A stretch of 64,000 bases of DNA from NCBI RefSeq assembly GCF_003050925.1, contig NZ_QAOV01000001.1:434001-498000 (forward strand), written 5' to 3'. Of this stretch, positions 24,959-34,662 are shown piece by piece; within the stretch, counting starts at the first letter, position 1; every line of letters begins with the position of its first letter. Under the pieces are notes generated by a model, which saw only the letters and a list, made by a program, of their open reading frames with translations, did not search any database and was not told where the DNA came from. The position numbers were made by a program, and so were the translations under genes. Source of the stretch: Pseudomonas sp. GV085 (GTDB taxonomy: Bacteria > Pseudomonadota > Gammaproteobacteria > Pseudomonadales > Pseudomonadaceae).

Positions 24959-27900
24959 ATGCCGAACAACTGGCCCGCCGGGATTGAGCACGTTGTCGTG
25001 CTGATGATGGAAAACCGGTCATTCGATCATCTGCTGGGGGATTACACCCGCATCAACCCCGCGTGTAACGGCATCGACCGTAATAAACCGAGCACCAATG
25101 CGCTGAAGCTGGCCAATGGTAATTCGACGGTGATCACCCAGGCATCGGAGTTCCCGGAAAACTACAGCCTGTGGGCGCCGCCACCCCCTCTACCTCCGGC
25201 GCTACCGCCGGGCAACAGTGAGGGTTTCGACCTTGGCCACGAGTTCGTCAACGTAGAGAAACAACTGGGTGTCTCCTTCAAGACCAGCCCGGCCAACCCT
25301 ACGCTCGCCGGTTTCGCCCAGGATGCCTACGACAAGGCCCGCACCGACCTGAAGGTCTACAAGACCTGGTCGCAATCCATGGCCCAACGGGCGATGAACT
25401 ACATCCCGTTCGGTGCTACACCAGCGGAGGATACGTTGCCGGCGATTCATGGATTGGCACGCAATTTCACTGTGTGTGATCGCTGGTTTTCCTCAGTGCC
25501 AGGCCCGACCTGGCCGAACCGCTTTTTTGCCATGCTCGGCAGTTGCAATGGTCATCTGCTGATGCCCTCCACCGGCACGGTGCTGGCCGGCATCAAAAGC
25601 CTGATCGCACAGTTTGGCGGCGAGAGTATTTTTTCGCTGCTGCGCAACAACGGCCACGACGCGCGCATTTATTCCGACGGCGCCGTTCCGCTGGCGGCGC
25701 TGGTCAAGGGTGGTTTGCAGCACCTGAGCATCGACGATTTCAAGTCAGACGTCGCCGGTAACAAGCTCCCAGAGCTGTCGTGGATCGAGCCGAGCTATGG
25801 CCTGCTCAACGGCAAGCTCGGGCCCAACGTGTCGCACCATCCGCCTGAAGACCTGCGCTTCGGCGATCAGTTTGTCGGTGAGGTGTTCAACGCCTTGTCG
25901 GCCAACACCGCTGTCTGGAACAAAACCCTGTTCGTGCTGCTGTACGACGAACATGGCGGTTTCCATGACCACGTGGTGCCGCCGACTTGCGTGGCGTCCG
26001 GTTCAACGGTCGATGTCCCCTGGAAAAATCCCTTCACCCGACTCGGTGTGCGTGTTCCGGCGATCCTGGCTTCGCCGTGGCTCAAGCCGGGCTTGATCCC
26101 CTGGACGGGCGATGTCCAGGCGCAGCACTACGATCACACCAGTTTGCTGGCGTTTCTTTGTGATCATTTCAAATTGCCCCGCAGTGCCCTCGGCCCGCGG
26201 GTGGTCGCCGCGCAGCACTTCGGCAATGCGCCCATCTGGCGCACTGCACCGGGCGTAACGGCTGCGCCAAAGTTGGCGGCCACCGTGGTGCCGAGTCGCG
26301 CCGGGTTGCCATTGATCGAGTCCGAACTGGCGACCCAGAGTCGGCAGGTGGTGGACAGCGCCACCGGTTACCTCGACGGCCTCGATCCAGAGCAGATCTG
26401 GAAGCGCAGCGCCCAATGGGTCAGCGGTTTTCTCGGCAACCGTAGCCGCGCCCTGGCTGATCCGGGTCAGGCGGCACTCACGCCGGCCGCGCCCAGTTCG
26501 GACAGCCTGGAGGCGAAACTGCGGCGCCTGCAGGATTTGATGGTCACCGCCCAAGGGCAAACGGTGCCTCCGGTGGCGGCGCCGGCCAGCAAAGCCTTGG
26601 CAGAACCGGGAGCGGAAGTCGCGCGAACACGGCTGCGCGTCCTGTGCCTGCCGGGTGTGGGGTTTACGCCGGCCAGCCAGGGGCAGGGCGGCATCGATGG
26701 GAACTGGCAGGAACAATGGCGCACCTTGATCCGCACTCAACTGGCACAGAACGGCCGCCCCATCGATGACCAGGACATCGACTTTCTGTCCTTCGATGAG
26801 CAACTCAAGGAGGGGCCGGACTTCGCCCAGATCACCCGAGGCCTGGCGATGCTGAGGGCCGACGCCAGGGGCAAGGCCGATGAGAATTTCGGCAGTTGGG
26901 GCCTGCCGGTCAACCAGATGTTGCGCACCACGGTGGGCGCCATCGTGCAATGGATCGAAGACGCCGAGTTGCGCACGGAGTTGACTCAACATCTGCTGGC
27001 GAAGATTGACGCGTTCAATCCGCAGATCATCTTCGCCCAAGGCCTGGGCAGCCTGATCGGCTACGACGCCCTGCGCCGTTCGGTGGCGAAAAAGGGGGCG
27101 GCGCTCAAGCGCATCGATGGCCGAGTGTTCGTCAGCTTCGGCTCACCGATCGCCCTGCCGCTGGTGATGCGCGAAGTGTGGGGCGGGCGAGTCCTGCGCC
27201 TGAGCGAAAACGGTCGAGGCATCCGTCGCTGGTTCCACCTGCACAACCCTGACGACGGCTTGCTGACCCGGCCGATCACCTCGCCGGATTCAGCGCGGGT
27301 CGACTTGCAAACCGAATTCAGCGTGCCATTGCGCGATGACCTGCTCGACCTCAATCACGCCGCCCAGGCCTACCTGTCGTCAGCCACCAGCCAGACCGGC
27401 CTGTGGCCGCAACTGGCCCGCGACGTGGTGGCAGCGCGGGCGCTGGAGGTGCCGGCGTTCCTGTCCCGCAGCGGCCAACGCAAACGCCGCGCCCTGGTGG
27501 TCGGCATCAACGATTACCCCGACCCGAGCGCACGCCTCGACGGCTGCATCAACGACACCTACCTGATCAGCCGCATGCTCCAGGAAAGCGGCTACGACGC
27601 CGGCGACATCCGTTTGCTGCACGACGCCCGAGCGACCCGGGCCAACTTCGTCGAACGCCTCGAATGGCTGGTGGAAGGCGCCCGCGCCGGCGACGAGCGC
27701 GTGTTGTTCTACTCCGGCCACGGCACCCAACTGCCGGTCTACAGCAGCAGCGGCGAAGCCGATTGCATGGACGAAACCCTGGTACTCCACGACTTCGACT
27801 GGGACAACGAAAGCACCCACTTCACCGACAAATTGTTCCGCCAGTTCTACAGCCACCTACCATTCGACCCGGACGGCCACGGCGCCAAACTCACCGTCAT

Positions 27901-28462
27901 GTTCGACTGCTGCTACGCCGGCGGCATGACCCGCGGCAACGGCCGCGTGCGCGGCATCACCCCACCCAGCGACATCCGCCACCGCATGCTGCGCTGGGAC
28001 CCCTACGCCGGCGACTGGGACCGCCGCGTCTACGCCGTCGACACCGACCGCCGCGACTTCAGCGAACAAGACCACACAACCCGCGGCCTCACCCGCACCC
28101 GCACCACCCAAGGCGCCGCCACCGGCCTGCGCCCCGAGAAAAAAACCCAACTGCTGCGCCAAGGCAAACTCTACGGCCACCACGGCCCCTACATGCCCCT
28201 GATGCTCTATGCCGCTAGGGAGAACGAAAAAGCCAGCGAATATGTGGCGGGTTCCAACCACTACGGCGCCTTCACCTACGCCCTGGTTGAGCAACTGCGC
28301 AAATTGCATCAGGAGGATGCGACGTTGGGGTTTGATCAGTTGATTGAGCGGGTGGGGAGTGTGTTGAGTGCGAGGTCGTTGGGGCAGACGCCGGAGGTTG
28401 TTGGGCCGAGTGGGGTGAGGGCGGCGGTGTGTCCGTGGCGGATTAGTGGGTTGGGGAGGTGA
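24959..28462 (+). CDS. Phosphoesterase (phospholipase C-like) / hydrolase-like / caspase fusion protein
   Basis: The 1167-residue protein combines three parts. Residues 1-480 are a PF04185-type phosphoesterase with MMENRSFDH (16-24), GPTWPNRFF and DEHGGFHDH (330-338), the metal-binding signatures of phospholipase C and AcpA. Residues about 560-820 resemble an alpha/beta hydrolase, but its elbow reads QGLGS (694-698), with Gly where the nucleophile Ser should be. Residues about 835-1160 are a caspase (C14) domain with VVGINDYP, catalytic His921 in YSGHGT and Cys985 in FDCCYAGG. There is no signal peptide, so it is predicted cytoplasmic. ATG 24959 has AAGGAG 7 bases upstream. A self-cleaving or protease-activated lipase in immunity or cell death is an inference. 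Confidence 0.88.
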   Translation: MPNNWPAGIEHVVVLMMENRSFDHLLGDYTRINPACNGIDRNKPSTNALKLANGNSTVITQASEFPENYSLWAPPPPLPPALPPGNSEGFDLGHEFVNVEKQLGVSFKTSPANPTLAGFAQDAYDKARTDLKVYKTWSQSMAQRAMNYIPFGATPAEDTLPAIHGLARNFTVCDRWFSSVPGPTWPNRFFAMLGSCNGHLLMPSTGTVLAGIKSLIAQFGGESIFSLLRNNGHDARIYSDGAVPLAALVKGGLQHLSIDDFKSDVAGNKLPELSWIEPSYGLLNGKLGPNVSHHPPEDLRFGDQFVGEVFNALSANTAVWNKTLFVLLYDEHGGFHDHVVPPTCVASGSTVDVPWKNPFTRLGVRVPAILASPWLKPGLIPWTGDVQAQHYDHTSLLAFLCDHFKLPRSALGPRVVAAQHFGNAPIWRTAPGVTAAPKLAATVVPSRAGLPLIESELATQSRQVVDSATGYLDGLDPEQIWKRSAQWVSGFLGNRSRALADPGQAALTPAAPSSDSLEAKLRRLQDLMVTAQGQTVPPVAAPASKALAEPGAEVARTRLRVLCLPGVGFTPASQGQGGIDGNWQEQWRTLIRTQLAQNGRPIDDQDIDFLSFDEQLKEGPDFAQITRGLAMLRADARGKADENFGSWGLPVNQMLRTTVGAIVQWIEDAELRTELTQHLLAKIDAFNPQIIFAQGLGSLIGYDALRRSVAKKGAALKRIDGRVFVSFGSPIALPLVMREVWGGRVLRLSENGRGIRRWFHLHNPDDGLLTRPITSPDSARVDLQTEFSVPLRDDLLDLNHAAQAYLSSATSQTGLWPQLARDVVAARALEVPAFLSRSGQRKRRALVVGINDYPDPSARLDGCINDTYLISRMLQESGYDAGDIRLLHDARATRANFVERLEWLVEGARAGDERVLFYSGHGTQLPVYSSSGEADCMDETLVLHDFDWDNESTHFTDKLFRQFYSHLPFDPDGHGAKLTVMFDCCYAGGMTRGNGRVRGITPPSDIRHRMLRWDPYAGDWDRRVYAVDTDRRDFSEQDHTTRGLTRTRTTQGAATGLRPEKKTQLLRQGKLYGHHGPYMPLMLYAARENEKASEYVAGSNHYGAFTYALVEQLRKLHQEDATLGFDQLIERVGSVLSARSLGQTPEVVGPSGVRAAVCPWRISGLGR

Positions 28463-28503
28463 TCTCGTTACCGCAATCACAGCGAAAGAAAAGGGCCGCG
28501 GGA
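28316..28503. repeat. 188-bp direct repeat, copy 1 (3' end of the caspase-fusion gene)
   Basis: This copy covers the last 48 codons of the fusion gene and 41 bases after its stop. Copy 2 is at 41370-41557. By eye there are 7 differences in 188 bases; 4 of the 6 in the coding part are silent. The two copies bracket about 12.9 kb of accessory DNA. Confidence 0.93.
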
Positions 28504-28845
28504 CAATCTGCGCGATTCTTCTACCTGCAGCACCATGTCTTTACAGGCAAAGTGACCGGGCAGACGTTCGGCGCCACCACCACCGGCGCGGCCATAAACC
28601 TGCTGCGGATCCAGGAAAACCTCTCAGCAGCCTGGCAGCGTTTGTCCGGCACCTAGGTCGAGCAACTGCCTTGGCTGGACTGTGCGGAACGCTACAACCG
28701 CGCCCATACCTTCCACTACATGGATCCGCCGTACTGGCAGACCGCCCGTTATGGTGTTGACTTTCCATTTTATAACTACGGGCACATGGCATGATTTCAT
28801 GCGTCACCGTAAGGGAAAGTGGTATATCAAGCACATGTTAAAGTA
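28504..28845 (+). pseudogene. Remnant of a phage-type D12 class Dam (N6-adenine) methylase
   Basis: Translation starting exactly at the end of repeat copy 1 gives ARFFYLQHHVFTGKVTGQTF, then INLLRIQENLSAAWQRLSG and HTFHYMDPPYWQTARYG, the C-terminal half of a phage Dam with catalytic motif DPPY. The frame is broken by TAG at 28654-28656 and by a shift near 28790 before DFMRHRKGK. The N-terminal half is missing. It marks a recombination junction and is surely inactive. Confidence 0.8.
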
Positions 28846-28920
28846 GCTTAAGTATATGCTGAAAACGAACGGCCACATAGAAAAAAATTAATGTGGCCTC
28901 CGTGGTGATGTATTAGATTT

Positions 28921-31767
28921 TTAGTTGGCAGTCTTATCGATGGTTAGGCGGTCTGGATTTTTTGGAGAGTTTACCCCAAACCGAATCTGAGTTTTGTTAT
29001 TGTTGTGTGGGAATTGCAGTGTGAATCCGGGAGTTATACTCGAGTCGGTATTGTTTTTATCAATCGTCGGGTAGAAAATAAAAATACCTTGGCTTGATGA
29101 CCGAAGATTTTTGGTGGCTTTATTGTTAGTGCTAGCATCATCAAGTCCACATAGGTAACGGGCTAGGCTCCTATGTAGGCTTTCAGAATACACATTGAAG
29201 CGTTCCGAAAGGCTGTCCGTGCGAGAGCGTCTATAGCAACTAAAGTGCAGGTCAAAAATATTGTAATCCTTTGAGTCTTTGGGGCCATTAATATACAAAA
29301 ATAACCATTTATCTATGTTTGAGTCACTGTGCTCTAAAAACTCAATTTCATTGATTAGTACGCTGCGATCGCCATTTGCCCACTTGTAGGTGCGCAAAAA
29401 TTTAATCATATCTGCAGAGCCAAGGCTTGTCGATTTTGTGTGAAAGTCAATTGCTTTTCCACCTTTTGGTGTGATCGATAGTAAGTTATCAGCAATTGGT
29501 GATGTGGCCTTGGATAACAAGATTTCGAGTTGTTTTTGGTTTGCCTTTATTTCTAGGTCATTAACAGGGGCCAAAGTAGGCTCCTTCCAAGCCTCTGAGA
29601 AGTTTTTAAACTTTACTACGGCGTTGTACATCTTGTTGCCAGCCGTTGGACGCAGTAGATGTGATGGAACCAATGGGGGGACTTGAATAGGGAGAATGGG
29701 TTCGCCACTCTCGGGATAGGCGTATTTTTGCAGCTCTGAACGAAACGCAATTTCGTCTCTGCAAACACCTTCAAATGCTTCGAATAGGTCAATTGACCCC
29801 TTTGCTCCAGTTTTTTCCTCACGTCCAATAAAAAGTCTAACCAAATCTCGATACCCATCACGGAAACCGAACCAACGGCCCATTTGCATAAGAGCATCCG
29901 CAGCCCCAGCCCGTCTCCGGTAATAGCTTATAGTCAATCCTTCAATTGTGTATCCTCGTGAAAGCTTAGCCCCGCCGACGACTATTTTCCAAATATCATC
30001 ACTTTCGAAATTTGGGTTGTCATTTTTTTCTCCATTTACTATTAGTACTGGCTTTTCGCCGTCTATCAAGCGGCTCCAGCATTTGCCAAGGAAGGGTTTG
30101 ATTTCCTCAAACTTTTTGGGGGTTGGAAAAGTATCGACACCGACGTTACAAAACTTGGCGAAATCGGTTTTCCATAATTGTTCTAATCTTTTCCATGCCG
30201 TGCCAGCTATATAACCTCCTTTGTCGAGGCATAAATTAACTTCATTTGCGATGTCGGTATGATTGCTTGTCAGATTTGACACGTGAACCAACATTGTATG
30301 GTGGCGAAATTTTTTAGTCAGAGAGGGTTGAACGCTTTGGCGATAGAGCTTTATTGCGCCAGTTAGGATGAAGGAATCGATTGCGCTTGGAAGGTTTTTG
30401 GGTAAGTCATCTGCTCCAATTACATTACGAACGAACATCAGTTCATTAGGACCAGCGGAGTCTTTGTCTGGTCTTTCTAGGTCGTGAAAGTCGGCTACCC
30501 CCATGTAGTTGTCAGGGCGTGGAAGACTGATGATGAAGTCGCGCGGGAAAAGATTCTCCTCGTTGTTTGGGTCGATAAATACGTTTGCAAATGGAGTGGC
30601 CGTATATCCGACATATTGAGCTCGCGGTAATTTTTGGAGAAGGGATACAATTGCCGAGTTGGTTTCTGTGCGATCTTCTACTTCTTTTTTTGTTGGTTTT
30701 TTTGTATTTACAGATGCTTGGTCTGATTCATCGTCAATCACTAATGTTGGGATGTCAGCTAGTCGTGTTCGGATTGCGTCTAAGTCTGCCGCGACTTTTT
30801 TTAATATCGCTGGAACTTTTTTTACGACTAGCAACCTTACACTCTCAGTGTGCAGGTTTTTTGGGTGATTAAATGGAAGGCCTTTATCTGTCTTGCGAAA
30901 CTCTAATGACTGAATGCCTTGTTTGAGCCTCTGATAATCTCCTTCGATATTTGTCAGCCTGTGCCAGTCAAACTCTCCTATGTCTGAAGGTAACACGCCA
31001 TGATCGATAAAGTTGTCTAGATCCGCTGCGTAACTTGCTTCGTCTTCAGCGGTAATAAATGGCTTTCCAATCAACTCACGATCTATTCTGCGCTGGGTCT
31101 GGGCGCGTAAAATGTTCATAGTCCCTGCTAAGATAATTATAAGGCGATATCCTGCATCCGCCGCCCTTGCGACAACCCCCGTAAAATTAGCTGTTTTACC
31201 GCTTTGTACATACCCTACAACCAATCCTTTTGTTGGGTGAACTTCATCTCTTTCTGGATCTGAAAGACGCTCAGTAATAAGTCTGGTGCTCTCTTCCAGG
31301 TTTTGAATCTGGCTCTCATTCCAGCCTTTATTTTCCCTTAAATATTGAGAATAGGCGTCTCGGTAAAATGATCGTTTAGTTTGCCTATTTAAGTCGTACC
31401 AAGGTTCATGTTTTCGTGCAATGACAATGGGCATTTCATAATCGAGATTTGGTGGTAGCTTTATATCGAGAATCGATTGAAGAACGGAATCAATTTTTAA
31501 TAGCTCATAGATTTTATGGCGGCGCGCGATTGTGTTTTTTTGTGTGTCGGATATCCAGTCCGCAGTAGCTTCATAATCCCAAGAGCTGAGTTTCTGATTT
31601 AGTAAGTTGAATACTAAGTCTGAAGACGCAGCAGATTTAATGTGCTCCATGAACATGGTTTCAATGGCGGGATAATCATCCGAGTGGTAGTTTAGCGCTC
31701 GGGTGAAGTTTTTGGGGCCTGAGGCCATCCCGCTTAGAGTGTTTTTAATAACGTCGCTGATGTTCAT
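28921..31767 (-). CDS. Z1-domain superfamily II helicase-like ATPase
   Basis: The 948-residue protein has a Walker A motif GYVQSGKT (185-192), a DEAD-like acidic box DDESD (345-349), TATPFANVFIDP and a Z1 domain (PF10593) over roughly residues 400-640, including GGAKLSRGYTIEGLTISYYRR. Z1 proteins are predicted helicases or translocases of restriction-like systems that also contain GHKL ATPases and PD-(D/E)XK nucleases. Its start overlaps the nuclease gene stop by four bases. It is the last gene of a three-gene operon. Codon use is more AT-rich than the flanking chromosome. Confidence 0.88.
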   Translation of the reverse strand: MNISDVIKNTLSGMASGPKNFTRALNYHSDDYPAIETMFMEHIKSAASSDLVFNLLNQKLSSWDYEATADWISDTQKNTIARRHKIYELLKIDSVLQSILDIKLPPNLDYEMPIVIARKHEPWYDLNRQTKRSFYRDAYSQYLRENKGWNESQIQNLEESTRLITERLSDPERDEVHPTKGLVVGYVQSGKTANFTGVVARAADAGYRLIIILAGTMNILRAQTQRRIDRELIGKPFITAEDEASYAADLDNFIDHGVLPSDIGEFDWHRLTNIEGDYQRLKQGIQSLEFRKTDKGLPFNHPKNLHTESVRLLVVKKVPAILKKVAADLDAIRTRLADIPTLVIDDESDQASVNTKKPTKKEVEDRTETNSAIVSLLQKLPRAQYVGYTATPFANVFIDPNNEENLFPRDFIISLPRPDNYMGVADFHDLERPDKDSAGPNELMFVRNVIGADDLPKNLPSAIDSFILTGAIKLYRQSVQPSLTKKFRHHTMLVHVSNLTSNHTDIANEVNLCLDKGGYIAGTAWKRLEQLWKTDFAKFCNVGVDTFPTPKKFEEIKPFLGKCWSRLIDGEKPVLIVNGEKNDNPNFESDDIWKIVVGGAKLSRGYTIEGLTISYYRRRAGAADALMQMGRWFGFRDGYRDLVRLFIGREEKTGAKGSIDLFEAFEGVCRDEIAFRSELQKYAYPESGEPILPIQVPPLVPSHLLRPTAGNKMYNAVVKFKNFSEAWKEPTLAPVNDLEIKANQKQLEILLSKATSPIADNLLSITPKGGKAIDFHTKSTSLGSADMIKFLRTYKWANGDRSVLINEIEFLEHSDSNIDKWLFLYINGPKDSKDYNIFDLHFSCYRRSRTDSLSERFNVYSESLHRSLARYLCGLDDASTNNKATKNLRSSSQGIFIFYPTIDKNNTDSSITPGFTLQFPHNNNKTQIRFGVNSPKNPDRLTIDKTAN

Positions 31768-32801
31768 TGTTTTGGCTCATTCAATATTTGATGATGTAGT
31801 GAAGGAATGGCACTTGCCATCAGAGTCGTAAATTTTTCTGAATTTTCTGCATACCCTAAGTCATCTAAATTTGCAAAATAACTTACATTGTATATTCTAC
31901 TGCGGAGAGGGACGGAAGAAAGTAGGTCGTTAGTCAATCGAGGGCATGCGGTATCGACGGGTACAAGAAGAGGAGTGTCAGCGAGTTGTAATCGGAGTGT
32001 ATAATAGCCAGCGTGTTCTGGGCGGTAATTGAAGTGTGTTCTGAGTATCCGATCAAACTGTTTCTTTTCTTTTTGATCTAATGACTCTCGGGTTTTTTCG
32101 ATGTCTTCTGGGAGTGTAGTTCCTGCATTAGCTCCTGCTGGAGACAGTCGCATGGAAAATAAAAATAGAGAATGGTTTGGTGATGCCTCCAGCTGTGTAA
32201 GTCCATTTATTATGTGGGTGTGGCTCGTGCCCCGAGTTGTCTTAACTTCGAATTCGAGTGTGCCGATACGAAAGTCATGCGGTTGTCTTTCAGGACCAAT
32301 CCAGGCAATTAATGCTTTGCTGCCAGCAGCTTTCAATAAGCCACGAAGAAAATATAGTTCGCCTCGTAATCCCAGTTGCGCCTCTTCACTCAGAACTGCC
32401 TGGGTTTTTATTAGCTCTCTCCACCCTTCTAAAGTTTCTTCAATCGCCTCGAGGGCTTCTTTGTTATCGAGTTGTACCTTATCTGCCACTGATACGAAGA
32501 AACCATAAATTTCCTGATAAAGTATTCGAGCGCGTGTTTGCACCTCTAACATCGGACCCGATATGGTGCTGATTTTTCGAACCTCTAATTCTTCGAGCTT
32601 TGATAATTCCGGTTTATCAGTATTTCGACATGCTACTCTTAGAGAGAGTTCAGCTCCATATTCGGAAACCAGAATGTCGAGTGCAGTGCCTTCTCCGTCA
32701 GGAGAGGGTATGCGATGAACGAATGGAATGCCTACTTGGATGCGCTCTTTCAGTTGCTCCCAAGTAATGTGGCGGGATTCTTTTTGCAGATTTTCGCTCA
32801 T
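31764..32801 (-). CDS. PD-(D/E)XK motif nuclease (DUF4420-like)
   Basis: The 345-residue protein carries a putative nuclease core: E148 in GLRGELYFLRG, D176 in PHDFRIG and E185-V-K187 in LEFEVKTTRG. This is the arrangement of the family called PD-(D/E)XK motif proteins. It is predicted to cut DNA in a complex with the Z1 helicase and the GHKL ATPase. Four-base overlaps with both neighbours indicate tight co-translation. Family membership is from motif memory, not a search. Confidence 0.82.
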   Translation of the reverse strand: MSENLQKESRHITWEQLKERIQVGIPFVHRIPSPDGEGTALDILVSEYGAELSLRVACRNTDKPELSKLEELEVRKISTISGPMLEVQTRARILYQEIYGFFVSVADKVQLDNKEALEAIEETLEGWRELIKTQAVLSEEAQLGLRGELYFLRGLLKAAGSKALIAWIGPERQPHDFRIGTLEFEVKTTRGTSHTHIINGLTQLEASPNHSLFLFSMRLSPAGANAGTTLPEDIEKTRESLDQKEKKQFDRILRTHFNYRPEHAGYYTLRLQLADTPLLVPVDTACPRLTNDLLSSVPLRSRIYNVSYFANLDDLGYAENSEKFTTLMASAIPSLHHQILNEPKQ

Positions 32802-34318
32802 TCAGTTTGTCTCGACTGCTCTTCTTTAACTGCAAGCATCAGAAGTTCATTGACCTCTTCTAACCTTTCTGTAAAGCGTTTGCTCCCGCGCTCACGAAGC
32901 AAATCATCTCGTAGCAGTAAAAAAAGTAGAGTTTTTATGATTGGGGTGTCATTGAGGGTTGCTGTGCTGCCCTGTAAAAGATCCTGTCGGTATAGTGAAT
33001 TTAAAACAACGTTACCAACAGTTCTATCGATCTGGAAAAATTTATGTTGGGGGAGCTTTCCCCACAGAATGTTAATTTCTCGTGTTGGAGATTTTTTTCC
33101 CGCAAGGTAAGCTTTTGCTCTGCGTCGTACGGTGCTTCCGAATCCACGGCCTGGAATGGGAACGAAATTTTCCTCAAATTCTACTTTTTTTCGATAGACT
33201 TCTTCTGATTTTTTAATATATTGCGCCATAGGGTTGCTTGCAGAACTTAAAGCTGACCTAAAACCTTCAGGAACATCTAGTCCAGATTTTTGGACATTTA
33301 AGCGGAACTCAGTATCAAATTGTGGTGGAAGTTCAATTTCTACTCGTGCAAGCGTGAGATGGTGATCATTGATATGTTCTCTCCAGCCATTCCAACCACC
33401 TGCTTGTATGAGTCTTCCATTTCTATAGAAGTAGAAACCTTGTCGGGTTGCTACATTCGCACTACTTAAAAAATAGCTTTGTGACGTTTGATTAGGGGGC
33501 CAGATATGCGCGTTGCATTTTAATGCTGGAAGCCCGCGTAATTTAATAGAGAAACTTAATGGGTAATCTTTGTGTCCTGTAACTGCATAGTTGAATGGAT
33601 TGAGACTTTTAATAGGTACACTAAAGCCCGTATCACCTCCATTGATATTGGCCGCATCGAGATATAGATTGATACCAGCGTCAATAAATCGGTGGAAAAC
33701 CAAACCTAGGTGCACACTAAGTTTTTTGTGTAATTTTTGTAATGTTGCTTCTAGCCCTTTAGTTCCACTAAGTGCATGGTCAAGGCCGTCTATTACAATA
33801 AGAGTTCCACTAATGTCAATGGTGAATGGATGACGAATCTCATCCAGCCAAGTCTTCGCTCCCTTCGAGTCAAGGATCTCGCAGTTCCATCCAGAAGCAA
33901 TTGAGTTCGCCGTCCAGCGACATGATGCTACTTTTCGGTTTTGCTTAGAAACAACGGTAAGGCTTCGTCCTTGGCTAAACGCGGCAGTTTTTAGGCCCAT
34001 GCCAAATTTACCTAATGCGTCGGAAGCGCGCTCTCGAGCGGAGCCAAATTGCATCGCAGATAATAGCTGGTCCTTGCTCATGCCAGATCCGTTATCGCCG
34101 ATAACTATGCGCCTTATCTCCTCTCCATCATGAACAAAACGCACAAGAATTGAGCTTGCTGAAGCATCTATTGAATTATCGATTAAATCCGCTATCGCTT
34201 CTTCAATGGTGTAACCAATTCTTGATAAAGCATCCGTTACCTTTCCCGCGTGAGGACTAATTGGGATGGTTTCAATGATTTTTAGATCTGGCACAGGGTT
34301 GTAGTTAGTCAAGTTCAA
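32798..34318 (-). CDS. MORC/MutL-type GHKL ATPase
   Basis: The 506-residue protein has all three Bergerat-fold motifs: N-box EEAIADLIDNSIDA (E39/E40 to N48), G1 box DNGSGM (75-80) and G2 box GKFGMGLKTAAFS (103-115). The C-terminal part is helical and charged. This combination with Z1 and PD-(D/E)XK partners is the MORC-ATPase restriction-system arrangement predicted by comparative genomics. It is the first gene of the operon. The cytosine methyltransferase, Vsr and AIPR genes that often accompany such operons are not adjacent. Confidence 0.87.
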   Translation of the reverse strand: MNLTNYNPVPDLKIIETIPISPHAGKVTDALSRIGYTIEEAIADLIDNSIDASASSILVRFVHDGEEIRRIVIGDNGSGMSKDQLLSAMQFGSARERASDALGKFGMGLKTAAFSQGRSLTVVSKQNRKVASCRWTANSIASGWNCEILDSKGAKTWLDEIRHPFTIDISGTLIVIDGLDHALSGTKGLEATLQKLHKKLSVHLGLVFHRFIDAGINLYLDAANINGGDTGFSVPIKSLNPFNYAVTGHKDYPLSFSIKLRGLPALKCNAHIWPPNQTSQSYFLSSANVATRQGFYFYRNGRLIQAGGWNGWREHINDHHLTLARVEIELPPQFDTEFRLNVQKSGLDVPEGFRSALSSASNPMAQYIKKSEEVYRKKVEFEENFVPIPGRGFGSTVRRRAKAYLAGKKSPTREINILWGKLPQHKFFQIDRTVGNVVLNSLYRQDLLQGSTATLNDTPIIKTLLFLLLRDDLLRERGSKRFTERLEEVNELLMLAVKEEQSRQTE

Positions 34319-34359
34319 TCATCCCTTTAGCGCAAATGTAATTGGAGTTATTTAGGATA

Positions 34360-34662
34360 TTATAGAGGGTACGTTGCGGTATAATTTCCTAGTGCTCTGA
34401 TCTCGAACTGTTTGGTAAGCGCTTTTAATTGCGGTGGGGGAGTCTGAAACTGAAGTTCCGTTCGGGACGTGCTAAATGACACACTATTTTTTTTCGACTT
34501 TCTGAGAGGCGCTTTCAAAACTAGTGCAAAGTGCAATCCAATAATAAAATACATAAAAGAGGTGAAATCGAAACTCAACAGGTAGGTAACTATCAATTTG
34601 GTGATCATGCCGCTACCGCCCTTGTACGCGATTGTTGCAGTCAGAATGATTTTGTTTTCCAC
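34360..34662 (-). CDS. Small putative membrane protein, doubtful
   Basis: This 100-residue frame has two hydrophobic stretches (LIVTYLLSFDF and FMYFIIGLHFALVL) and a polar tail. It lies just upstream of the GHKL operon on the same strand. No family was recognised and no clear ribosome-binding site was seen. It may be real or chance in AT-rich DNA. Confidence 0.3.
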   Translation of the reverse strand: MENKIILTATIAYKGGSGMITKLIVTYLLSFDFTSFMYFIIGLHFALVLKAPLRKSKKNSVSFSTSRTELQFQTPPPQLKALTKQFEIRALGNYTATYPL

